Of a stretch of DNA of 64,000 nt, positions 55,422 to 64,000 are shown one piece after another; position 1 is the first letter of the stretch; each line of letters begins with the position of its first letter. The notes under the pieces were generated by a model, which saw only the letters and a list, made by a program, of their open reading frames with translations, did no database searches and was not told where the DNA came from. Source of the stretch: Euclidia mi (lineage: Eukaryota > Arthropoda > Insecta > Lepidoptera > Erebidae). The stretch covers positions 105,069,279-105,133,278 of the forward strand of contig OX123182.2 in the NCBI GenBank assembly GCA_944739405.2, read 5' to 3'. The position numbers and the translations under genes are program-made.

Positions 55422-57781
55422 TTCCCCCCATTCCATATACGCAACACAGACCAATCGCATGCATGGTTCTCGCCGCTGTCAAACCTGTCACTGTCCCATT
55501 CCGTCGCCGCTTTAACTTTTTAAAAGCCGATTGGCAGACGTACTCGGCACAAATAGACTTGGAGCTATCTGAAATTGATCCCACACCAATTAACTACGAA
55601 AGGTTTGTAGAAGTTGTTTGGAGATCCTCTCGAAGAAGTATCCCACGAGGTTGCCGAAGACACTATGTTCCAGGCCTAAACAAAGACTCTGCAAAGTTGC
55701 TCACACGCTACCAGACTCTGTATGAAAAAGACCCATTTTCTGAAGAGACTCTGACAGCCGGGAGAGGACTTATGAACTTGTTAGCTGAAAGCCAGCGGCA
55801 ATCCTGGATGAAACTCGTGTCCAGTGTTGATATGACGCATAATAGCAAGAAGGCCTGGTCTACTGTCAAAAAGCTCATTGGCGATTCTGCAGCTGCGTCC
55901 AACCCTGGCCAAGTAACAGCAAACCAAGTTGCCCACCAACTACTGCAGAACGGAAAAGCTACACTCCGAGTACAAAGGTCCAAATTAAACAATGTCACTA
56001 ACACCTGCGACACCATAAGCAAGCCGTTTGTCCTCCCAGAGATCATCTCCAGCATCAAGACCTTGCAATCTGGTAAAGCTATGGGTATAGATGATATAAC
56101 GACGGAACAAATAAAACAGCTGTATCGTGGCTCTTAGCCTTGTTCAACTGCTGTCTAAAGGAGTTGAAAATACCAAAAATATGGAGGCGAGCAAAAGTAA
56201 TTGCTCTTCTTAAGCCAGGCAAAAGCCCTTTATACCCAAAAAGTTACCGTCCCATATCATTACTTTGCCACACCTTTAAGCTCTTTGAGCGAATGCTGTT
56301 AAACCGCCTCACACCAGTTTTAGAACAGGTATTAATACCAGAACAGGCTGGATTCCGACCAGGCAAATCTTGCACTAGCCAAACATTGAACCTCGTCCAG
56401 TACATTGAAGACGGATTCGAAACCAACAAAATTACCGGTGTTGTCTTTGTTGGGTTGGGTTAGGTAACAACTGCATACGACACCGTAAACATCAGAAAAT
56501 ATTTATTGTTGTCAAAAGTTTACGATACAACACAAGACAAAGGGTTTGTTGACTTCTTGAATGTGGTCTTAAAAAACCGGCGGTTCCAAGTGCACCTGAA
56601 TGGAGAAAAGAGCCGATGGCGGACGCAGAAAAACGGGCTCCCACAAGGCAGTGTTTTAGCTCCTTCGTTATTTAATATTTACACAAACGACCAGCCAAAA
56701 ACACCGCGTACCAAAAGTTTTTTGTACGCTGATGATCTCGCACTAGCAGCTCAAACATCGAGCTTTGAAGATGTAGAAATATCGCTCAAGGTAGGATTGG
56801 ACGCGCTTGACAAGTACTACGCCAAAAACGCCTTACGGCCTAATCCGTCAAAAACCCAGTCTTGCGCGTTCCACTTACGTAACCGGGATGCGAAGCGAGC
56901 ACTCTCATTATCATGGCGAGGCGTTAACATAGAGCACTGCCCTCGTCCACGCTACCTGGGCATCACCCTGGACAGAGCGCTAACATACAAGGCCCACTGC
57001 TTAAACACCAAGCAAAAAGTCTGTGCGAGGAATAATCTGCTGCGACGTCTAACTTCAACAGCCTGGGGAGCGGCCCCGCATGTTCTCCGAACCACAGGGC
57101 TCTCACTTTCGTATTCCGCGGGCGAATACGCGTGCCCAGTGTGGCACCGATCCGCCCACGCAAAGGAAGTAGATGTAGCCCTAAATGAGACATGCCGAAT
57201 CATAACGGGCTGTTTGAAACCAACCCCGCTCCATTTGCTATACCCTCTAGCAGGCATCGCTCCACCGAATGTGCGACGAGAAATAGCCTGCGCAGTGGAG
57301 AAACATAGGCAAGAAACAGACCTGCGACACTCACTGTATGACCATAAGATGCCTCGCGCCCGCCTTAAAAGCCGAAAAAGCTTTTTAAGAATAACTGCTG
57401 CCACAAATGACAACCCAAAATTGGCAAGAGAGCAACTGTGGGGCTCTAAGTACCCGGCCGCACCAAACTTCCCTGCAGCGAAAGAAAGCCTGCCTCCTGG
57501 TCACAACTTGCAGTGGTCGACCTGGAAATCGCTTAATCGCTTGAGAACTCAGGTCGGGCGCTGTAGGGAAAACATGGCTAGATGGGGATTTTTAGACCAC
57601 TCACTGGTCCACTGCGACTGTGGAGCTCCATCCCAGTCTATGGCACATTTGCTTTCTTGCCCTCTTTGCCCATCTACCTGCAGCAAACAAGACCTTAAAG
57701 TGGCTTCAGATAATGCCGTCACCGTGGCCAAGTTTTGGGAACAAAAATTTTAATGTGAGCTATTGATACGAAGAAGAAGAA
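55422..57781 (+). mobile_element. 5'-truncated LINE with 12-bp target duplication
   Basis: GACTTTATATTT flanks the element exactly (55410-55421, 57782-57793). It begins near the end of the endonuclease domain (QHRPI) and ends in a (GAA)n tail after ORF2. Five-prime truncation and a simple-repeat tail are what target-primed reverse transcription leaves. It sits inside the LARD-like element and is therefore younger than it. Confidence 0.95.
55463..57753 (+). pseudogene. LINE ORF2: reverse transcriptase, two lesions
   Basis: The linker after the endonuclease (VPFRRRFNFLKADW) is followed by RT blocks: GIDDITTEQIKQL, SYRPISLLCHTFKLFERMLL, EQAGFRPGKSC, TAYDTVN with the first Asp, GLPQGSVLAPSLFNIYTND and FLYADDLAL with the YADD box near 56728. 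A C-terminal Cys/His cluster (CDCGAPSQSMAHLLSC, then CPLC) ends the protein at 57753. The frame changes near 56125-56140, and an in-frame TAG lies at 56461-56463 just before the first catalytic Asp. The clade is uncertain (Jockey-like or a relative). The endonuclease is missing because of truncation. Confidence 0.9.
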
Positions 57782-57793
57782 GACTTTATATTT

Positions 57794-60040
57794 AAGGGAA
57801 TTTTGTAAATAATGTTAATATTTATTTTAAACTGTTAACATGTGGTGCTAATGTAATTCTTATTTATTCATACACAATTAATAATTGTTTATCTGAATAA
57901 ATAAATTCAAACTGACTAATCACAACTGACTTAGAAATAAAGCATGAGTAGTCCATACATTTACTTTTATTTGCCAAGAATAAATACTGCTAAATGGGAA
58001 AAGAGATAATATGGATTTTCACATCATGTTCTTATAACTCACTTACCATTATCCTAATAATCATATTCCTATCTGTCTTGTATCCCACAAGAGCTAAGCA
58101 ATAAGGTTGGCACTAAATTTTATTGGTTTATCACTGGTTGTCATTGTAACGTTTCTTCGTGTGTAGAGAGATAAATTAGATACAGTATCGTTGGTTACGA
58201 AATACACTTATTTGTCAAGCGTTACACAATATAAACCCGGTAGCTAGTGGCAAGAGTTAAGACTCAGGGCAGGGTAGGCAGGCAGGCTGACGAGACTTCG
58301 GTCCTCCAGAAGAGAAGCCAGCACTTAACTGAGGCAGCGTCCAGGATCCAAAAGGGGGGATTCGCTGTCGCGCCGCGGTATTTATGTGCCGCAGGTAAGC
58401 GAGGCGGCCAGTCAGAAGTAGTGGGGGTACCGCGACGACTCCCACGTCACATCATCTTGAATATAGATGCAACTAACTTAGCAAATGAACTCACAACTAA
58501 AATAAATTGTATTTACCGAGTATAACACTAAGGGTTGTTATTTATAAAAGATTAGTAGTCACCTGCCTTAAGATTTTCAACCTAAAATGCTTAGAGATGG
58601 ACTTTTATAAAACCTAAGTGAGTGCATATGTCCATAAAGAAATCTACTGTCCAGATCTCATGTTTCTAGCTTCAGTAGTTTGGGTTAAGCAAGGACTTAT
58701 CATGGTCGGAACAAATCATTCTATACAGGTATAAAATTAAGCGACAAATATTAAGATATGTTGGGTTCCCTTGTCTTTATTTTATTTTATTTTATTTTTT
58801 ATTTTTTTTTAACCTTAACTTAGGCTGCAAGTTGACAGTAACAATTTCAACATAATGTTAAAATGAAATCTTGTAGGCCTACAGAGTCCACAAATATAAA
58901 TAAAACCTATTTTGTAACTTTATAATATTAGCTTAAAAAATATGTAACAAATTTATTTTTATATCTACCTTCTGAATATATATCTGTACTAATATAATAA
59001 AACTGAAGTTTTTTTTGTTGAATGCACTTATCTGTGAAATTACTGGTTTTATGTAAACAATTATTTTTGTGGTGGATAGTCATTTATCAAGAGAGGCTTC
59101 ATAAAATCGCGTCGTGAGCACTAGCCGTAAGAAATGCAGTTAGTTAGCCTTATATAATGTATAACCAAGGGCTATAAATAATATTTTGATTCCTTTAATG
59201 TTTTACTATTGAGATAACCTATTGACTACCAATTGAATTCATATTCAGCACATCGATTAGCTTATTTAAACTGAAAGCAAATCAGGCAATTTATACAATG
59301 GATCTATATCAGAGCTTCAACTTGAAAAGGGCAGTTATACCGTTCTTTACTAATAATTATATTAGTAGAACCACATAACAACAAATCTTTTTTCTCTTTC
59401 TTGTGTAGATAAGCAAGTTTTACAGAGAGTTTCCTACATGGCCTAACGATTAATAAACAGACAAGAGCCCCAGCCGACGGCATAACATGACTATAAGCAC
59501 AATAGCACTGCTATGTACCAAACGTGGATAAACAACAGTTACCTATAAGTTCTATTTGGGGTGTAACGTTCGTAATTTTGACTGTATTATGTTTATCTGG
59601 TAATCCTTACGGGGACAGTAGATAATCGTGTAAGCACCATAATTTATAAAATTAGGATGTTTCTCAAAAACTCTAATCAAATCAGCTCTGGATAAATACC
59701 TCTGGTCAGTGCATCAACAACCCGCATCTGCAACCTCTGGTAGCACTCTGAGCAGAACAGCGTTCACGCCACAGCACACTCCGGTGCTTGCATCCCGTCG
59801 TAGTCGCTCTGTCACTCTCGCTCACGCGTGGCCCCACGTGAAGTGTAGACGTGCTCGCCATAACTCCGACACACCGTGTAGTCTCCGATCAGAGTTGACT
59901 AGCGCCAAACACGACTTCCAAGCGCTTGTCGCATCAGTCTTCAGGTCATCATTGGTAATGGCGGCCAAGCCAAGAGACCCATCACTCTCGCGCCAACTGT
60001 AGACCCCGAAGTCTCTTAGGAGCGTTGATCCCACCGCTGC
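57794..60040. other. LARD interior, right part
   Basis: Mostly AT-rich and anonymous, with two GC-richer patches. One at 58245-58470 contains a 92-codon open frame (58247-58525) with no known domain. The other at 59700-60040 has open frames on both strands that shadow each other; the minus one starts within the LTR (ATG near 60079). TTGGCGCGAGAG on the minus strand near 59995 is a weak primer-site candidate, about 45-55 bases from the LTR. Confidence 0.35.
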
Positions 60041-60684
60041 TGTCGGCGATACGCCAGGGTTATCGTGTCCAGACTCCATTATAATAAAAACACTGACGTA
60101 ATATTACTTGGTTTATTTTCAGACGATTTCTAGCACAGAACTGAAATAAAATGTTATACAGTCCTTTTTATACACTAACCGTCATTACATTTAATGTTTA
60201 ATAACTGCCACTTCCTTTACAACATATAATTGAAATTACTATACAATTAGTTATAAACTTATCAAAAATCGACATTAATATTGTAATGAATTTTGCACAA
60301 CACCAAATGATTTATTTTACACGAATAACAAATTTATTTTATTAACCAAACGCTGTTTTACAACATTGTCAACAGATGGCGCTATTAACAGGATGTTAAT
60401 ATATTCGCATGTTATTTATTACCGAAAACATAATAATAAGTGTCAGAATCATGTTATTTAATACTAATTGATTTTACTTTGAAAGTTTCTGGAGTTATCC
60501 TAATAATTAAGCGATAAATTAAATACCCAATCTTTATAAAACAGTTAAGCAGCCAATACAGTGTCTAATATTGTAAAGTAGTGAAGTTCTCACTTCTGTG
60601 TTCACAAATAGTTATTTAAATATCAATCTTAACTATTATTAACATTTTCGTAACAATATAATCATTATATATTAATTTGCCCCA
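60041..60684. mobile_element. LARD-like element, right LTR
   Basis: Starts TGTCGGCGATACGCCAGGG and ends AATTTGCCCCA, followed by the target duplication TATA. Confidence 0.9.
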
Positions 60685-60688
60685 TATA

Positions 60689-61009
60689 TATCTTAGCCGT
60701 CCTCGTGTTGGGATCAGTTAGCACGAGTATTAATCAAATATACATATTACATATCTTTATAAATACTACTCCAATAATCAATACTACAATTTATTTCCTG
60801 CTAAGTTTTAAAAACAAAATATAACAAAGTTGATAGTAACTTAGAGATAAGAAATATTCTGTCAAGTTATATTAAGTTACGCAGCAATCACAAATGACAA
60901 CCCGCCCTTGTAAGTAAATTAAATTAAGAAACTGTATCAACTAAGAAGGCTGTTAGACGTTTTGTTGCAAGCGCAGTGATTCAACACTTTTTGACCATAT
61001 CTTTTTATC
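60689..61009. other. Anonymous AT-rich DNA
   Basis: Nothing recognised. Confidence 0.4.
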
Positions 61010-61210
61010 GGGTTGACTCGGGTTGATTTTTATACACCTAATAGGAACCATAGACCTCAGTATCTGGTATAAATTTCAATTTGCTAGGTCCACCCGTTCC
61101 TGAGAAAATCGGTGGCGACACACGGACAGACAGACAGACAGACAGATGGACAAGAAAGTGATCTTATAAGGGTTCCTTGTTTTACTTTGTGAGATATGGA
61201 ACCCTAAAAA
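61010..61210 (+). mobile_element. LINE-like 3' tail
   Basis: The order GGTTGATTTTTATACACCTA, CTATCTGGTATAAATTTCAA-type text, GAGAAAATCGGTGGC, a (GACA)n tract and the inverted pair GGGTTCC...GGAACCC followed by TAAAAA is a common lepidopteran LINE 3' end as I recall it. No ORF is attached. Confidence 0.5.
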
Positions 61211-62889
61211 TGGATAAATGCAATCCTATTTCAAGAAATATTGAATAATAGGAATATTTATACTAAGTTCTATGGTTATACCAATGTCTATGAAATCTGT
61301 ATGCATAGAACACATGGTGGGAATACATATAAACGTGCAGTATATTATTTTACAAGCAAGTTATTTTTAATGTAAGTTCAAACTTGCTAGGAGCAAACAT
61401 TTCCACAAACAGTGTTTGGAAGCTTTCTGTTCGTAGTTATATGCCAACAATGTAGAAATCAAATAATACTTTAAGATACTTGGATCGGAAATTTAAAGAC
61501 CTGTTTGCGAAAACAACGTCTGTCTGGCATGACAATAAGTCACAGTGTTAGACATTAACTACCTAAAGGCGTCCCAAGTGTCTTGGTACTTAGGAGAAGC
61601 CAAGCTAGGTTCCCATATATTGTGTTGGTCGTTCTATTAGTACCAATGTTCGGCTAAGATGGATCGCTGCTTTTCGGATTAGTAGCTAACCCTTGTTTTT
61701 TCATATTTATTTCTCTAACTGAGCTTATTCACATCTTGGGATAAATATTTTCTGACATTATGATAAGTCAGTTGTGCTGAGTACTGAATTCATGACGTCT
61801 AAAAATAAAGACCGTTGTAAGGGATGAAATGCGCCTGACGACGGACAAGCAGAGTAGTTTCAGAATTATTTATAAATATTATTGCCTCCTATTGCTTCAG
61901 CTAGGCATATTTACAGTCTTTATTTTGCTCCAAACAATCACCCGGTGAGCTACTGGCAGAGTAATAATTAATGCTACAGGATTTTTGACCCAGACAAAGA
62001 ATTAAAAAATAAAAGGCCTCTCGTCTAAGCGCAGATGGATGGAACGCTTTATTGAACCAAGTTAAATTTAATTTAGTAATACATAATTTGAGCTACAGAT
62101 CTAAAATTAAACCTCAATTAATTTCACCTCAAAGTTTGAATTGGATTTAAATTTAGTTTAGAAACAGATAATTGAAATTTGATTAAATTTGGAAACAATG
62201 CGCTAAGATGATTACTAAAAAATATCTTGACTTATAAGAGAAGTTCGTAACATTATATATTCCTAAAGTTAATTTTGTGTCAGGGTTTCAAAATTTTACC
62301 GTTAAAGCATTTTGTATGAGAAGAAATTGAGTAGACTTAATGCATAACCTTAATGTCGGATGATATAGCTAGGATTGTGGAAGTATAATCTGTTCATATT
62401 TTTTATCTTTTCATTTAAACCATGGTGTTTGTTTTTCGTGTACATGGTGCATTTTAAATTGATTTGTAGGATATATGAAGTACACAATTTTACACACCGC
62501 ATTATAGAAGGTCGTACAAGTTGATAGATGATTCTATGGACACACGGATTTGCACTGCTCGGCTGTGTACTCCAAACTACGCACATCCATATCTGAATTC
62601 TAAACTATGCACATGCAGAACTGTCCACGAACTTATTGCCATGGAGACTTTGACGTTAACTGGTAAAGCAGGATGCATAGAAGATATTATGTATGAGGTA
62701 TTCTGAACAAAACGATCTTAGCAGTCGAATGATTGTTTTATGCTGTGATCGACCTTTGCCTTATGATTCCTATAAGGCAGACACTGGGTTGATTGTTATA
62801 AAACGATGTTTAATGTTTATCAACTGCCAATGAATGCTTCAAATGATTAATGCTTTATATACAGCATGTTTATATACAGCTTTGGTAAT
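61211..62889. other. Anonymous AT-rich DNA
   Basis: Short frames at 62350-62706 overlap on both strands and have no known domain. Confidence 0.4.
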
Positions 62890-63165
62890 AGCTCTCTTGA
62901 TAATGTTTCGTGTCTTCGGAGTAAAAGTTTTTTATTTACAACTCCTAATATTTTCGTTACAAATTGTCCGTGCTTTGAGTACCTTCTTCTAAGTTCATTA
63001 TGAACAAAACGAGCCATATATCCCTTCTCTACCTGTCACGTGTTGTACAATTAGCTTTTGTTTTAGACGCGGCGTAGTAGTCCAAAGCACTACGCGCGCC
63101 CATCGTCGAAAAGTTTACGTGCGACCCCGTGTGTAGATTGTTTTTTAATATATAGAACCAATTGT
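62890..63165 (-). repeat. Inverted duplicate segment B
   Basis: Near-identical, in reverse orientation, to 52130-52400. It lies downstream (minus-strand sense) of the gypsy RT at 63391-64000, separated by an A-rich stretch. It could be a 3' part of that element or an independent repeat. Confidence 0.6.
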
Positions 63166-63390
63166 AATGATAGCAATGATGAAAGCGTTATTGACGTGGA
63201 TGAGATCGTGAAGGCACTAGTGTCACGTTTATAGGACGTGAACAAAGAATTTGGAAAAAAAAAACTTCACTTTAAAAATAAACAATTAAAAAAAAAAGGA
63301 ACTTAAAAATAAACAATTTAATTTAAACTATTTACAAAATAAACAAATGAAATTAAACTATTTACATACTAAACAATTTAAATATAACTA
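63166..63390. repeat. A-rich stretch with degenerate tandem units
   Basis: AATAAACAATTTAA- and AAACTATTTACA-like units recur several times between 63280 and 63390. They end exactly where gypsy RT homology starts, so an insertion or deletion junction lies here. Confidence 0.5.
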
Positions 63391-64000
63391 GAGGACCTGC
63401 TACGGTACTGAAATGTGGAATAAAACGCCTATACCAAGACGCTGTACCCAGAAAACGTTTAACCTCCTTCCTATTAGTAGGAGTGGGAAAGTCTAATATG
63501 GCTTTGACCTTATCTGGGTCAGTCCTTAAGCCATGAGCATCCACAATGTAGCCAAGATAACGTAATTGACTTCGAAAGAAGTGACACTTGTCCAGGTTGA
63601 CAGTGAGATTAGCCGAACGTAATTTTTGGAAAACCTTCTGAAGCAGTTCTACGTGTTCCTCGAAAGTTCTGCTAATGATAATTACATCATCTAAATAAGC
63701 AAAGACTTTGAGCTCGAATTCAGGCCCGAATAAGAGATCAACAAGTCTCTGTTGCGTAGCAGGGGCATTGGTAAGTCCAAAAGCTGTGACTTTGAACATA
63801 AAAGTTCCTCGACCAGGAACATAAAACGCAGTCTTCTCTCTGTCCTTTTCATCGATTAATATCTGCCAAAAAGCTTTAGATAAATCAATGCTGGTAAGAT
63901 AACGCGCATCTTTTAGATTATCCAATATTTCCGACACATATGGCAGCTTATCGTCCTTCTTTGTAACAGCATTAAGTTTACGACTGTCTAAGCAGAAGCG
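63391..64000 (-). pseudogene. Ty3/gypsy reverse transcriptase, partial
   Basis: Reads from the window edge on the minus strand: FCLDSRKLNAVTKKD, YLTSIDLSKAFWQI with the first Asp, FKVTAFGLTNAPATQQRLVD, AYLDDVIIIS with the YLDD box near 63690, LGYIVDAHGLRTDPDKV and RFLGTASWYRRFIPHFS. The N-terminal part lies beyond the window. Homology stops after VAGP at about 63391, before RNase H, where A-rich repeat sequence begins, so the copy is truncated. It belongs to a different Ty3/gypsy lineage from the element at 5.4-15.9 kb, judging by the RT text. Confidence 0.9.

Larger units (their letters stand above)
52659..60684. mobile_element. LTR element without own gag-pol (LARD-like), 8.0 kb
   Basis: Two 644-bp direct repeats with TG...CA ends (52659-53302 and 60041-60684) are flanked by TATA (52655-52658, 60685-60688). 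The interior carries no protease, RT or integrase of an LTR element; its only coding relic is a nested LINE. Such large non-coding LTR elements (LARDs) depend on a relative's proteins. Orientation is uncertain; an AATAAA signal near the LTR end on the minus strand favours that strand. No convincing primer site was found. Confidence 0.85.

Noticed and set aside
58247..58525. 92-codon open frame in a GC-rich patch
   Set aside because: Overlaps an open frame on the other strand and shows no recognisable domain; GC-rich sequence simply has fewer stops.

Overview
This window looks like repeat-dense, gene-poor chromosomal DNA of an insect, most likely a moth or butterfly. The base composition is AT-rich, there is no operon-like packing, and no intact host gene could be recognised on either strand. 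Nearly everything that can be named is a transposable element or a relic of one. The lepidopteran reading rests on recalled repeat types: CTAG-starting dispersed repeats of the Lep1/Helitron kind, a tRNA-headed SINE with a (TATG)n tail, RTE-type LINE 3' ends, a CsRn1-clade Ty3/gypsy element and a Bel/Pao element. No database search was possible, so family names are from motifs and memory.

Layout. 1-5.1 kb: AT-rich DNA with a GC-rich patch (1.13-1.86 kb), a LINE 3' tail and an (AT)n tract. 5.14-5.21 kb: a perfect 33-bp-arm palindrome. About 5.4-15.9 kb: a decayed Ty3/gypsy (CsRn1-like) element. Its 5' LTR remnant is split by a 264-bp hAT MITE and its protease by an 880-bp insertion. Its inferred 3' LTR is split by a 1.66-kb hAT-like element and a 3.1-kb foldback element that carries LINE and Tc1 fragments. 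15.9-29.5 kb: mostly anonymous DNA with SINE, Lep1-like, RTE and Harbinger-type MITE copies. 29.56-29.99 kb: a ~99-bp minisatellite. 30.22-31.50 kb: an unusual element with 7-8 bp target duplication, ends rich in inward-facing GCATAA motifs, a GC-rich island and a 19-bp minisatellite.

31.91-39.40 kb: a Bel/Pao retrotransposon complete from LTR to LTR (603 bp each, about 11 differences by eye, 5-bp target duplication) whose pol is broken at several places. 40.3-49.8 kb: a composite SINE, a TIR-bounded 3.6-kb block, and a mariner element split by a Lep1-like element holding an 18-unit 110-bp minisatellite and by a second TIR element with repeated ATTGGCA motifs. 51.4-52.4 kb: a LINE fragment and one half of an inverted duplicate pair. 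52.66-60.68 kb: two 644-bp LTRs with a 4-bp target duplication around an interior that has no gag or pol of its own (LARD-like), with a composite SINE and a 5'-truncated LINE (12-bp target duplication) nested in it. 60.7-64 kb: a LINE tail, the second half of the duplicate pair, and the start of another Ty3/gypsy pol running off the window end on the minus strand.

The elements do not form a working pathway. What they give together is a readable insertion history (nesting, target duplications, LTR pairs) and several short-motif arrays that look like dense protein-binding platforms: GCATAA, ATTGGCA, GCCATCTT and TCTCGCGAGA.
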